Part shown: piece after piece, positions 15,099-23,959 of the stretch
Position numbering within the stretch: position 1 is the first letter of the stretch
How the letters are laid out: each line of letters opens with the position of its first letter
Virus record (IMG/VR): IMGVR_UViG_3300020057_000388
Coordinates: 1 to 56,001 of that record
Source: a virus
Reading direction: 5' to 3' (one strand)
DNA: 56,001 nucleotides
Translations under genes and position numbers: made by a program
The notes under the pieces: generated by a model
The model's input: only the letters and a program-made list of their open reading frames with translations
What the model was told of the DNA's origin: nothing
Database searches by the model: none

Positions 15099-17849
15099 TT
15101 GACGCCCGACCTGATCACGCGCATCAAGGCGCTGCTGGACGACCCCAAGAGCAAACACGCCAAAGCCTTCGCCGAATTTCTGGCCGGTTTGCAGCACAAC
15201 CTCAACCCCGCCGTCAGCCGTGACGACGCGATCGAGATGCTCGCGCAGCACCTCATCACCGGGCCGGTGTTCAACGCGCTGTTCGGCAACTACCAGTTCA
15301 CGCAACACAACCCCGTCTCGCAGGCCATGGGGAAGATGCTGCAATTGCTCGACGAGCAAGCCATCGGGAAGGAAGCCGAAACCCTCGACAAGTTCTACGA
15401 AGCCGTAAAAAGAAAAGTCGAAGGCGTCGACGACGCCGAAGGCCGCCAGACCGTCATCAAAACGCTCTACGATGAGTTCTTCAACAAGGCCTTTCCCCGC
15501 ATGGCCGAGCGGCTGGGCATCGTCTACACGCCCGTCGAAGTCGTCGACTTCATCATCCACAGCGTTCAGGACGTTTTACGCGACGAGTTCAACAGCGGAC
15601 TGGGCGAAAAAGACGTCCACATTATCGACCCCTTCACCGGCACCGGCACGTTCCTCGTCCGTCTGCTCCAGTCCGGCCTCATCCCGCCCGACAAGCTGCT
15701 GCACAAATACAAACACGAGATGCACGCCAACGAAATCGTCCTGCTCGCCTACTACATCGCCGCCATCAACATCGAAGAAACCTTCCACGGCCTGCGAAGC
15801 CAAGGCGCGAGCCTGGCCGAAGGCAAGGGCAAGGACGACTACATCCCCTTCGACGGCATCTGCCTGACCGACACGTTCCAACTCTACGAATCCGGCCAAC
15901 AACAATTCGAAGGCACCTTCCCCGAAAACTCCGCCCGCGTGAAACGCCAGAAAGCCAGCCCGATTCGCGTGGTCATCGCGAACCCGCCGTACTCCGCGCT
16001 ACAGAACAGTGAGAACGACGGAAACAAGAACCTCAAATACGAATCGTTGGACGACCGCATCCGTGCGACGTACGCGGAAAGGTCAAATGCGACGTTGCTG
16101 AACAGTGTCTACGACAGCTATGTCCGCGCCATTCGCTGGGCCAGCGATCGGATCAAGGACCGCGGCGTAATTGGATTTGTCACCAACGGCTCGTACATCG
16201 ACGGTAACGCATTCGATGGCTTGCGTGCTTGCCTGAAAGACGAATTTACATCGATTCTGGTCTTTAACTTGCGCGGAAACCAGCGGACGTCAGGTGAGCT
16301 ATCAAGGCAAGAAGGCGGAAAAATCTTCGGCTCCGGTAGTCGCGCGCCTATCGCCATCACGTTGTTTGTAAAGAACCCCGCTAAGAAGGACGGTTGCACA
16401 GTCCGGTACCACGACATCGGCGACTACCTCAGCCGCGAAAAAAAGCTCGCGCTCGTTAAGAGTTTCGCGAGCGTTTCGGGAATCGAAAACGCAGGGAAGT
16501 GGAGAGAGATTGAGCCCAATAGCGACAATGACTGGATCAACCAGAGAGACGAAGCCTTTTCGACTTTCGATGAATTGGGCCAGACCGACGCGATTTCAAA
16601 GGTTGTATTCTTTGAAGACTACTCAAGCGGCGTAATCACCAACCGCGACGCATGGTGCTACAACTTCTCGCAGAAAGTATTGCGGTCGAACATGTCCGAC
16701 ATGATCGACTTCTTCAATTCTGAAGTGAAACGATTCAAAAACTCCAACGTTCCCACTACCCCGAAGGAGCGGTTAGAGGCCGTTGACGATTTCATTGAGA
16801 TCGACCTCAAGAAGATCAGTTGGACGCGAGAGGTAAAACAGGATTTGGCGAGAGGAAAAGCGGGCAAATTCCATTCGGACGCTGTTCGCCAGTCGATGTA
16901 TCGTCCGTATTCAAAGCAGTGGATGTACTTCGACCGCCAATTCAATAACTGCGTCTACCAAATTCCGAAGATCTACCCGACTGCGAACTCCAAAAACCTC
17001 TCAATCATGGTGTCCGGCATCGGCGCTTCGAAAGAATTCTCCGCGTTGATAACCAATTGCACGCCCAACCGGCATTTGCACGATACAGGACAGTGTTACC
17101 CGCTCTATCTCTATGAACCCGCCGAAGATTCCGGCAATCTCAACCTCGGTAAAAGCGAAGGTGAGGTCATCGACGGCTATCGCCGTCGGGACGCGATCAC
17201 GGATGCGATCCTGAAGACGTTCCGGGCCGCGTACGGGAAGGACGTGGGCAAGCAGGACATCTTCTATTACGTCTACGGCGTGCTGCATTCCCCCGAGTAC
17301 CGCACCCGCTTCGCGGCGGACTTGAAGAAGATGCTGCCGCGCATCCCGCTGACGAAAGAAACCAAGGATTTCAAAACCTTCTCCGACTCCGGCCGGAAGC
17401 TGGCGGAATGGCACTTGAACTATGAGACGGTGCCGACCTGGCCGGTGGAGGAGATTCACGACAAGCTCGATCTGGGGTTGCCCGAGACCTATAAGGTCGA
17501 CAAGATGCGATTCGAACGCCCGAGCGCCGAGCAGAAGGCCGCGGGGGCGAAGTGGGACAAGACCCGCATCATCTATAACAGCCACCTGACGATCTCGAAG
17601 ATTCCGCTGGAGGCGTACGACTACATCGTGAACGGCAAGCCTGCGATCGAATGGATTATCGAACGCTATCAATTCACGCGGGACAAGGACAGCGGGATTG
17701 TGAATGACCCGAACGACTGGTGTAAGGAACACAACCAGCCGAGGTATATTGTGGATTTGATCGGGCGGGTGGTGCGGGTGAGTGTGGAGACGATGAAGAT
17801 CGTGAACCGATTGCCGATGTTGAATGAGAGAAAAGAGCGGGCGGGTTAA
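15099..17849 (+). CDS. Type ISP-derived DNA methyltransferase plus specificity half, lacking nuclease/helicase
   Basis: 916 residues that match only the C-terminal part of Type ISP restriction-modification enzymes (normally about 1500-1600 residues: Mrr nuclease, helicase, coupler, methylase, target recognition). It begins in the coupler (DDAIEMLAQHLITGPVFNALF), then has the N6-adenine methylase with DPFTGTGT at 177-184 and NPPY at about 295-298, and a long target-recognition region. No nuclease or helicase is encoded upstream. So it should methylate but not cut, protecting phage DNA. The TTG start lies four bases after the upstream stop. The central part (about 16.0-17.1 kb) is visibly AT-richer than its neighbours, a sign of transfer. 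Confidence 0.82.
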   Translation: MTPDLITRIKALLDDPKSKHAKAFAEFLAGLQHNLNPAVSRDDAIEMLAQHLITGPVFNALFGNYQFTQHNPVSQAMGKMLQLLDEQAIGKEAETLDKFYEAVKRKVEGVDDAEGRQTVIKTLYDEFFNKAFPRMAERLGIVYTPVEVVDFIIHSVQDVLRDEFNSGLGEKDVHIIDPFTGTGTFLVRLLQSGLIPPDKLLHKYKHEMHANEIVLLAYYIAAINIEETFHGLRSQGASLAEGKGKDDYIPFDGICLTDTFQLYESGQQQFEGTFPENSARVKRQKASPIRVVIANPPYSALQNSENDGNKNLKYESLDDRIRATYAERSNATLLNSVYDSYVRAIRWASDRIKDRGVIGFVTNGSYIDGNAFDGLRACLKDEFTSILVFNLRGNQRTSGELSRQEGGKIFGSGSRAPIAITLFVKNPAKKDGCTVRYHDIGDYLSREKKLALVKSFASVSGIENAGKWREIEPNSDNDWINQRDEAFSTFDELGQTDAISKVVFFEDYSSGVITNRDAWCYNFSQKVLRSNMSDMIDFFNSEVKRFKNSNVPTTPKERLEAVDDFIEIDLKKISWTREVKQDLARGKAGKFHSDAVRQSMYRPYSKQWMYFDRQFNNCVYQIPKIYPTANSKNLSIMVSGIGASKEFSALITNCTPNRHLHDTGQCYPLYLYEPAEDSGNLNLGKSEGEVIDGYRRRDAITDAILKTFRAAYGKDVGKQDIFYYVYGVLHSPEYRTRFAADLKKMLPRIPLTKETKDFKTFSDSGRKLAEWHLNYETVPTWPVEEIHDKLDLGLPETYKVDKMRFERPSAEQKAAGAKWDKTRIIYNSHLTISKIPLEAYDYIVNGKPAIEWIIERYQFTRDKDSGIVNDPNDWCKEHNQPRYIVDLIGRVVRVSVETMKIVNRLPMLNERKERAG

Positions 17850-18101
17850 GTGGGGGGTGTTGGAATCCGATGCTGGTGTGGCAACGGCCGTAGCCGTACA
17901 ACCGTGAACGTCCGAGTTTGGCGATTATGTCGACGCAGCGGATAGCGACCTCTTTGGAATTGCTGGCTGTATCCAGCGATTGGCTTCTGGTGTAGTTTCG
18001 CGGGTGGCTGTTCGATCGCCACGGCGAACCTCGCCTGGCTGTGGCTCATGTTCTTGTACCGGCGCAACTAGGCGGCGGATCTTCTCGGTAGGTGGTGGAC
18101 A
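17850..18101 (+). other. Gap with an open hydrophobic frame, possible gene remnant
   Basis: No complete gene. The frame 17946-18071 is open without a proper start and codes a hydrophobic, Trp-rich stretch (WLYPAIGFWCSFAGG ... NLAWLWLMFLYRRN) that looks like the end of a membrane protein. It may be what is left of a gene displaced by the methylase insertion. The last bases carry AGGTGG, the ribosome site of the glycosyltransferase. Confidence 0.35.
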
Positions 18102-19163
18102 GTGGCGAATCAAGAGGCAGCGCAGGGATTCAAACCGGGGATGTTCTCGCGGCCCGACCGCGTCCACGCGCCTTTGCATGTGGTGTGCACCCTGTTCAAT
18201 TCAGCGCGCTACCGTTCTCGCTGGGATCTCTACGAGCCTTTTGCGAAGATGGTTCACGACGCGGGCGCCGTCCTGCATACGGTCGAGGTCGCGTTCGGGG
18301 ATCGTGACCATGCGGTGCCGGAGTATGCGCCCGCGATGGATTCGGCGACGCCGTCATGGGTGCCGACTCCGCAGCACCAATATACGCGCCTGCGCACCAA
18401 GTCCGAAATCTGGCACAAGGAGTCGTCACAGAATGTCGGCGTGACCCGGCTTCCCCATGACGCCGAGTACATCCTTTTTCTCGACGCCGACGTTCGTTTC
18501 GTTCGGCCGGATTGGGCAGGTGCCATCGTTCAGGCACTGCAACACTACGCGGTGCTGCAGCCGTGGAGTGAAGCACTCGACCTGACGCACGACTTCAGGC
18601 CGCACCAGACACACAAGTCATTCGCGGCGTGTTTTCGCGAGGGCGATCAACGCAACCCCACTGGTCACCGTCCGTACTACGGCGGTCCGGTGCAGCCAGG
18701 CAAAACGCACCTGTGGCATCCGGGTTTCGCGTGGGCGTGGCGCCGGGATGCGCTCGACGCGGTTGGCGGGCAGATTGATTTCGCCATCGCTGGCGCCGGT
18801 GACCATCACCAAGCGCAAGCGCTGATCGGTGAGGTAGACCGATCGTTCCATCCGAAGGCGCACCCCGGCTATGTTCGTCGGTTGCATGAGTGGCAGGCGC
18901 TGGCCGAGCGCGAGATCCGACGCAACATCGGGTTCATCCCTGGCCTCATCACGCATGCTCATCATGGGCCGAAGCGGTCGCGGCAATACTGGCAGCGCTG
19001 GCGCATCCTGGTCGACAACGGATTCAACCCTGACGTTGATCTCAAGCGTGACTGGCAGGGGCTCTATCAGCTCGTCGATGACGGCTCTGCGCGGTCGAGG
19101 AATCTGCGCGACCAGCTGCGGACGTACTTTGCTTCGCGGAACGAAGACGATCCAAACACTTGA
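18102..19163 (+). CDS. GT-A type glycosyltransferase
   Basis: 353 residues. LHVVCTLFNSARYRSRWDLYEPF opens the fold, YILFLDADVRFVRPDWA carries the DxD motif, and HLWHPGFAWAWRRDALDAVGG with ITHAHHGPKRSRQYWQRWRIL completes a phage-type GT seen in large glycan modules. The GTG start has AGGTGG upstream. It is separated from the 10-13.7 kb glycan operon by the methylase insertion but is plausibly part of the same system. Confidence 0.8.
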   Translation: MANQEAAQGFKPGMFSRPDRVHAPLHVVCTLFNSARYRSRWDLYEPFAKMVHDAGAVLHTVEVAFGDRDHAVPEYAPAMDSATPSWVPTPQHQYTRLRTKSEIWHKESSQNVGVTRLPHDAEYILFLDADVRFVRPDWAGAIVQALQHYAVLQPWSEALDLTHDFRPHQTHKSFAACFREGDQRNPTGHRPYYGGPVQPGKTHLWHPGFAWAWRRDALDAVGGQIDFAIAGAGDHHQAQALIGEVDRSFHPKAHPGYVRRLHEWQALAEREIRRNIGFIPGLITHAHHGPKRSRQYWQRWRILVDNGFNPDVDLKRDWQGLYQLVDDGSARSRNLRDQLRTYFASRNEDDPNT

Positions 19164-19164
19164 C

Positions 19165-19419
19165 CGCGATGGCCCCGACGCTTCAAAAAAGTTGCGTGCC
19201 GGCCGGGGCACGGTGGGAAAAATTCCGGTGATGGGGATGCGCGAGCGCGGCAAGGGCGGCCGGACGAAAGCACACCCCGTCGCCAGCACTGAGGCGAACA
19301 CACTCCAAGCGGCCATCCACAAGAGCGTTGAGAGTGGGTCAACCCTCCACACTGACGAGCACGGCGGCTATCATGGTATCGGCGGCCTCTTCTACGATCA
19401 CCACACCGTCAGCCATGAG
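19165..19419 (+). pseudogene. IS1595-family transposase fragment
   Basis: Immediately after the glycosyltransferase stop, one frame reads ASKKLRAGRGTVGKIPVMGMRERG, then STLHTDEHGGYHG and FYDHHTVSHE. This is the core of the DDE domain of IS1595 transposases, with the TDE acidic residue. It is cut on both sides: there is no N-terminus, and after VSHE the sequence leaves the family. No inverted repeats are seen. It is a relic about 85 codons long and not a functional element. Confidence 0.75.
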
Positions 19420-19462
19420 CCCCCTTCCTTCTGTTTCTTTGTGACGTCGCAATGGCCCCCCT

Positions 19463-19990
19463 ATGCCGACAATCGAAAAACTATACGCCGGCATGCTAGA
19501 CGCCACTGCAAATGGCAAGAGCCACGGTATTGGGCGGGAAGACTGCGAATTCGCAGAGTATGCCCTTACGCAGGTGGATCGACTTCGTGCCGGCCTCCTT
19601 TCTCTCGGGGGGAGAGAAAAAGACGTTCAGGGTGTTTTACGAAAGCTGCGCCAGGGGGCGGCTTCGTATCGGCGTCGAGCGCGTCATGCGAAGGCGAGGA
19701 ACGCCTCCGTACAAAAGTACGGCGTTAGCTTTCGCCAACGGGTCGCCGAGCGCGATGGACTGAAGTGTAAAGTCTGCGGGTTCGACGTGACCGTTCACGC
19801 ACATCACATCGTTCCGATATCGGAAGATGGACCGGATGAATCAGAGAACGGCATCATGCTCTGCCCTCATTGCCATTCATTGGCGCACGCCGGAAGGCTC
19901 ACGGCCCAAAGTCTCTATGCCTTGATCAGCGTCACATCAGCCCATGGCGCTAGTTCTGTCATCGGGAATGAAGCTAGTTGTGGCGTCTGA
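19463..19990 (+). CDS. HNH endonuclease
   Basis: 175 residues. A helical N-terminus leads to an HNH core with C102-x2-C105 (CKVCG), H114-H115 (HAHHIVPISEDGPDE), N129, and C134-x2-C137 (CPHCHSLAHAG). HNH genes often sit directly before terminase genes in HK97-like phages and help packaging cleavage; here it lies right before TerS, overlapping it by 23 bases. It could equally be a mobile copy. Confidence 0.8.
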   Translation: MPTIEKLYAGMLDATANGKSHGIGREDCEFAEYALTQVDRLRAGLLSLGGREKDVQGVLRKLRQGAASYRRRARHAKARNASVQKYGVSFRQRVAERDGLKCKVCGFDVTVHAHHIVPISEDGPDESENGIMLCPHCHSLAHAGRLTAQSLYALISVTSAHGASSVIGNEASCGV

Positions 19991-20768
19991 CACTGGGGGT
20001 CAGGTCCGCGAGTCCGTTGGTGGTCGACCTGAAGTGGCACTCGACCTAACCCAGCTCTACAAGTTGGCGCTTCGCGCATCGACGGTCGCTGACGTGGCGC
20101 AATGGTTCTGCGTCTCCGAGCGAACGGTCTACCGACGACTGCTGGAGGAGCCCTACGCTTCTATCTGGGCGCGAGGGCAGGCAGAGGCGAAGGTCAGCGT
20201 GCGCGCGGCCCTCTTTGGGATGAAGGATACCAACGCGACCGCGGCGATCTTCCTCGCGAAGAATCTCTGCGGGATGACGGATAAGGTCGCCCACGAGCAC
20301 GCCGGCCCCGGTGGCGGGCCGATCGCAATGGTGACGACGTACGCCGACCTAGCTCGCGAAGCCGAGGCGCTGATTCGCAAGGGGGTGCGAATCGAAGGCT
20401 ACGACTACATTGACGGGGAGCTAGTGCCGAATGACGAGGGCGAGGACACCCGAGGATCAGAAGATCATCAACCACCTGACCAACAAGCAACGCCCGGAAT
20501 GGTGGGTCGAGACGCACCTATCGGGGAAGCTCTGGCCGAAGCAGGTAGAGATCCTGCGCTCGATCAAGAAGAATCGACGCACGGCGGTGCGCTCGTGCCA
20601 TGGCGCGGGCAAGACGCACTTGGCAGCGAGAGCGGCCCTGCAGTTCGGGTGCTGTCACCCGTACAGCATCGTGATCACGACAGCGCCGACGGGGCGCCAG
20701 GTGCGGAAGCTGCTGTGGCAGGAGCTGCGGAAGGCGCACTCGACAGCGCTTCGGCCGTTGGGTGGTAA
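19968..20768 (+). CDS. Terminase small subunit-like protein with long overlap into terL
   Basis: From ATG 19968 the frame gives 266 residues. The first about 155 form a small terminase: a helix-turn-helix (VADVAQWFCVSERTVYRRLLEEP), then YASIWARGQAEAKVSVRAALFGM and AAIFLAKNLCGM, which recognise pac/cos DNA. From 20431 on the frame overlaps TerL by 338 bases and becomes Gly/Ala/Pro/Glu-rich without motif; that tail may be a genuine dual-coded extension or the result of a lost stop codon. A second in-frame ATG lies at 19944. Confidence 0.75.
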   Translation: MKLVVASDTGGQVRESVGGRPEVALDLTQLYKLALRASTVADVAQWFCVSERTVYRRLLEEPYASIWARGQAEAKVSVRAALFGMKDTNATAAIFLAKNLCGMTDKVAHEHAGPGGGPIAMVTTYADLAREAEALIRKGVRIEGYDYIDGELVPNDEGEDTRGSEDHQPPDQQATPGMVGRDAPIGEALAEAGRDPALDQEESTHGGALVPWRGQDALGSESGPAVRVLSPVQHRDHDSADGAPGAEAAVAGAAEGALDSASAVGW

Positions 20769-21825
20769 GCTCAACCTCACCGACCTGACGTTCGAGGATG
20801 GGTGGTACCTGTTCGGGTTCGCGACTGACGACCCGACGAGCTTTCAGGGCGTCCACCCGTCGAGCGGTCACATTCTGATCATCGTCGACGAGGCAAGCGG
20901 CGTCGCGGATGAAATCTGGGAAGCCATCGACGCGGTCATGTCGTCGGGTGGCGCCCGGCTGCTGAGCATCGGCAACCCAACCGATCCTAACAGCCGCTTC
21001 GCTCAAGAGTTCAAAACCCCCGGCGTCGAGAAAATCAAAATCACGGCGTTCGATACGCCGAACCTGCAGGGCAACGGTATCGTCATCCCTGGCCTGGTCA
21101 CACAGGAATGGGTCGACGACATCGCCGCACGCTACGGCGAGGAGTCATCGTTTTACATCAGCCGCGTGCTGGCTGACTTCCCCGAGCTGGGCGACGACAC
21201 GTTGTTCCCGCTCTCGTGGATCGAGCGCGCCATGGCCCGAGAGATCGAGCCCAAGGCGACCGACCCGAAGGGGCTCGGCGTCGACGTCGCACTGTACGGG
21301 GGCGACGAAACCGTCATCGCGACCCGGCATGGACCGCGGGTGCGCCTGGTCGAGTGCTACCGGAACCAGGATACGATGGCGACCGCCGGTCGGGCGAAGA
21401 TATGGCGCCGCGACTTCGGAGCCGAGGTGATCGGCGTGGACGCCAACGGCATCGGCGCCGGGGTGCACGATAAGCTGATCGAGGAAGGGGAACCGTCCGA
21501 GCCGATCAACGTCGGCACACGCGCCCACGACCCCGAGCGGTACTTCAACCGCCGCAGCGAATTGTATTGGGCGGTGCGCGAGCGTCTGAAGTCGGGCGAC
21601 TGCGATCTGCCGCAGGATGATCTGCTGTGCGCGCAAATGTCGGCGATCCGCTACCGCGTGAACGGGAAGGGTCAGATTCAAGTCGAGAGCAAGGACGACA
21701 TGCGCAAGCGCCTGAAGCACCGCGCCGGGGTGAACAGCCCTGACCGTGCGGATGCCGTGGTGCTGGCCTACGCAGCGCGGTCGTCGTCGCTCATCAGCAT
21801 CGACAACGCGATTTCGTTTGGGTGA
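20431..21825 (+). CDS. terL: Terminase large subunit
   Basis: 464 residues. N-terminal ATPase: Q-motif region WPKQVEILRSIKKNRRT, Walker A SCHGAGKT at 55-62, Walker B ILIIVDEAS with D153-E154, and the TTAPTGRQV coupling segment. C-terminal RNase H-like nuclease: GLGVDVALYGGDETVIATRHG and VIGVDANGIGAGVHDKL provide the acidic residues, ending with NSPDRADAVVLAYA. It powers DNA packaging into proheads and cuts the genome. Start lies inside the TerS frame. Confidence 0.93.
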   Translation: MTRARTPEDQKIINHLTNKQRPEWWVETHLSGKLWPKQVEILRSIKKNRRTAVRSCHGAGKTHLAARAALQFGCCHPYSIVITTAPTGRQVRKLLWQELRKAHSTALRPLGGKLNLTDLTFEDGWYLFGFATDDPTSFQGVHPSSGHILIIVDEASGVADEIWEAIDAVMSSGGARLLSIGNPTDPNSRFAQEFKTPGVEKIKITAFDTPNLQGNGIVIPGLVTQEWVDDIAARYGEESSFYISRVLADFPELGDDTLFPLSWIERAMAREIEPKATDPKGLGVDVALYGGDETVIATRHGPRVRLVECYRNQDTMATAGRAKIWRRDFGAEVIGVDANGIGAGVHDKLIEEGEPSEPINVGTRAHDPERYFNRRSELYWAVRERLKSGDCDLPQDDLLCAQMSAIRYRVNGKGQIQVESKDDMRKRLKHRAGVNSPDRADAVVLAYAARSSSLISIDNAISFG

Positions 21826-21840
21826 CAAGGGGGTGAGGGG

Positions 21841-22044
21841 ATGGGACGCAACGCACGCAAGCAGTACCGCACGGGCAAGCTGCCCTGTGGGCACGCGTAC
21901 CGGATCAACACCAAGTCGACGCCGATCGGAACGCTGATTCAGCGCTGCAACGGCTGCGTCCGCGACCTGAAGGCAGCGACCGGCGAGGGCACCACGATCG
22001 CCGAGCGCGAGCTATACTTCATCGAGAACCGAGCCGCGGCGTAA
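21841..22044 (+). CDS. Small Cys-containing protein
   Basis: 67 residues, MGRNARKQYRTGKLPCGHAYRI ... IQRCNGCVRDLKAATGEG. The pattern CGH and CNGC could bind one zinc ion. Upstream AAGGGGGTGAGGGG gives a strong ribosome site. The stop overlaps the next start (TAATG). Function unknown. Confidence 0.6.
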   Translation: MGRNARKQYRTGKLPCGHAYRINTKSTPIGTLIQRCNGCVRDLKAATGEGTTIAERELYFIENRAAA

Positions 22045-22520
22045 TGGGGGCGACAACCTACGCCGCACGCATCGCCAACGTGACGCAGCTGCGTACGCGG
22101 CAAGGGCCGCGCGTGTCGGTGGTGCTGAACCTCGACGCCGAAGCGACACCTGGCCTGGTCAGCGAGCTGAACAGCCTCTGGATGGAGCGGGACGTACAGG
22201 TCGCGCTCGTGGCCCCGCACGAGGGCCACAACCTCGGCAACATCCAAGCGGCTGTCATGCGCATGGACGAGCCGGCACCCGCGCCCGTGCCGTCAGTGTG
22301 TACCGATCAGGTCACGCTCGGGGGCTATGGAGCTCGCGCCGGGGAGCTGGCAGCGACGCAGCCTGACCGCCTCGCCCTGGTGGTCGATCTCGTCGGCCGC
22401 ATGCTGGGCACCCACGCGCACGTGACCGACATCGCCAAGACGACAGGCACCGCGGCGGTCGACATCGCCTGCGAGCTGATCGAGCACGCCGAGAAACGTC
22501 TGGCTGAGCGGGCTAGCTAA
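22044..22520 (+). CDS. Hypothetical protein
   Basis: 158 residues with a beta-rich N-terminal half (VTQLRTRQGPRVSVVLNLDAEA ... VQVALVAPHEGH), a Pro/Ala linker (DEPAPAPVPS) and a helical C-terminal half (RLALVVDLVGRMLGTHAHVTDIAKTTGTAAVDIACELIEHAEKRLAE). The second half resembles small DNA-binding helical bundles, but no family is recognised. It is coupled by TAATG to the upstream gene. Confidence 0.6.
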   Translation: MGATTYAARIANVTQLRTRQGPRVSVVLNLDAEATPGLVSELNSLWMERDVQVALVAPHEGHNLGNIQAAVMRMDEPAPAPVPSVCTDQVTLGGYGARAGELAATQPDRLALVVDLVGRMLGTHAHVTDIAKTTGTAAVDIACELIEHAEKRLAERAS

Positions 22521-22521
22521 A

Positions 22522-22692
22522 GTGTCGCTCTACATCCTGAAGGTCCGCACCACCGGCACGGTGGACGGCTACACCACAGCCATCGTCGAAGCACTGACCG
22601 CGGTCGAGGCAGCGCTAGAGCTAGGCTGTGAGACCCATGACGGCCAAGCGGCATTGGATCATCGCCACCTTCGAGCGCCTGCCAGAGCTTGA
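22522..22692 (+). CDS. Small hypothetical protein
   Basis: 56 residues from GTG 22522: MSLYILKVRTTGTVDGYTTA IVEALTAVEAALELGCETHDG. Codon usage in this frame is GC-rich at third positions like the neighbours. It overlaps the following gene by 56 bases, so one of the two ends may be overextended. Not recognised. Confidence 0.4.
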   Translation: MSLYILKVRTTGTVDGYTTAIVEALTAVEAALELGCETHDGQAALDHRHLRAPARA

Positions 22693-22867
22693 GGTGTTCG
22701 AGCTGGAGCACTGGGCGTGCAAGAACTGCGATGACACCCACGTCGACGACTGGCAACTGGACCGCAATCAGACGCGGATACAGGTCGCCGGGGAAAGGCA
22801 TGTGGCAGAGCACGCGCCAGAGGACCGACACCCGATGCACTTTCCCGCACCGCACGTCACGCATTAA
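22637..22867 (+). CDS. Small hypothetical protein
   Basis: 76 residues from ATG 22637 (a GTG at 22628 is also in frame). MTAKRHWIIATFERLPELEVFELEHWACKNCDDTHVDDWQ, with one CxxC pair and a His-rich C-terminus (HPMHFPAPHVTH). Might bind a metal ion. No family recognised. Confidence 0.45.
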   Translation: MTAKRHWIIATFERLPELEVFELEHWACKNCDDTHVDDWQLDRNQTRIQVAGERHVAEHAPEDRHPMHFPAPHVTH

Positions 22868-22896
22868 CAAACATGCTGGAAACGGATAGAGAACGA

Positions 22897-23949
22897 ATGA
22901 CCTATGCGCTACACCACGGCGACTGCATGGAGGTTATGCGGACGCTACCGGACAACTCCATCGATCTTGTGCTGACTGACCCGCCCTACTTCAAGGTCAA
23001 GGGCGACGATTGGGACAGGCAATGGGATAAGCCGGACGCCTTTCTCTCGTGGCTGGATGGTGTGGTGGAACAGTTCGTGCGCGTGTTGAAGCCGAATGGG
23101 AGCCTGTACCTGTTCGCCAGCCCGCAGATGGGTAGCCGCGTAGAAATGCAGATTGCCGTGCGCTTGAGCGTGCTGTGCAACATTCGATGGCGCAAGGAGC
23201 AGGGGTGGCATAATGGGGCATGTAAGGATGATTTACGCGGTTACTTCCCCGCCTCCGAAACAATCATCTTTGCCGAGCACTACGGCGCGGACAACATCGC
23301 CAAGGGTGGGGCGGGCTATGCGGCCAAGTGCGACGAGCTGCGGGGGTTCATCTTTGAGCCGTTGCGGGCTTATATCGCGGGCGAGTGGCAGCGCGCTGGC
23401 CTGACTTCGCGAGACGCCAACATCGCAACATCCAGCCAGATGGCGGGCCACTACCTGAGCCGCGTTCAGTGGAGGCTGCCTACGCGCGAGAAGTACGAAC
23501 AGCTTCGCGCCTATGCCAACCGCCAAGGCGGCGAGTATTTGCGCAAGGACTACCATTATTTGCGCAAGGACTACCATGAATTGCGCAAGGATTACGAGGA
23601 CTTGCGCAAGGACTACCATGAATTGCGCAAGGATTACGAGGACTTGCGGCGACCGTTCGCAGTCACCGCTGATGTCCCCTATACCGACGTTTGGGACTTC
23701 CCCACGGTGCAGGCATACAGGGGCAAGCACCCATGCGAGAAGCCGCAGGCGCTGTTGCGGCACATCATCGCGGCCAGTTCCAAGCCTGGCGCTGTAGTGC
23801 TTGACGCATTCGCGGGATCGGCCAGCACTGGTATCGCATGTCAGGCGATGGGCCGCTCGTTTATCGGGATCGAGAAGGATGCGGGCTATTACGCCAGTGC
23901 AACCGAACGGCTGTTTGATCGCCAAGAATCACTACTGGCAGCGGCATGA
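22897..23949 (+). CDS. DNA adenine/cytosine-N4 methylase with heptad repeats
   Basis: 350 residues of the N6/N4 DNA-methylase family in permuted order: catalytic DPPY at 28-31 (LVLTDPPYFKV) near the N-terminus and the SAM site VVLDAFAGSASTGIACQ near the C-terminus. Between them lies YLRKDYH/ELRKDYE repeated five times, ending in the usual EDLRRPF. The repeats are probably an extended helical linker and their number may vary. It likely protects phage DNA or mimics host methylation. The start at 22897 is preferred because a near-identical start (MTYALHHGDC) recurs in the truncated paralogue at 23960; ATG 22873 is also in frame. Confidence 0.85.
   Translation: MTYALHHGDCMEVMRTLPDNSIDLVLTDPPYFKVKGDDWDRQWDKPDAFLSWLDGVVEQFVRVLKPNGSLYLFASPQMGSRVEMQIAVRLSVLCNIRWRKEQGWHNGACKDDLRGYFPASETIIFAEHYGADNIAKGGAGYAAKCDELRGFIFEPLRAYIAGEWQRAGLTSRDANIATSSQMAGHYLSRVQWRLPTREKYEQLRAYANRQGGEYLRKDYHYLRKDYHELRKDYEDLRKDYHELRKDYEDLRRPFAVTADVPYTDVWDFPTVQAYRGKHPCEKPQALLRHIIAASSKPGAVVLDAFAGSASTGIACQAMGRSFIGIEKDAGYYASATERLFDRQESLLAAA
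23536..23649. repeat. 21-bp tandem coding repeats (42-bp higher order)
   Basis: Five complete 21-bp units at 23536-23640 with the core TTGCGCAAGGA-TA, then the start of a sixth. Units 3-4 and 5-6 form a 42-bp alternation (GAA-start then GAC-start). In frame, each unit adds one heptad (x-LRKDY-x) to the methylase. Confidence 0.9.
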
Positions 23950-23959
23950 GGCTAACGGC

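Noticed and set aside
17001-17732. Minus-strand open frame of 243 codons within the methylase
   Set aside because: Antisense to the target-recognition part of the Type ISP-like gene, which is clearly the coding strand.
23536-23649. 21-bp repeats as CRISPR or attachment site
   Set aside because: No spacers; exact multiples of three inside a methylase gene, coding heptads.
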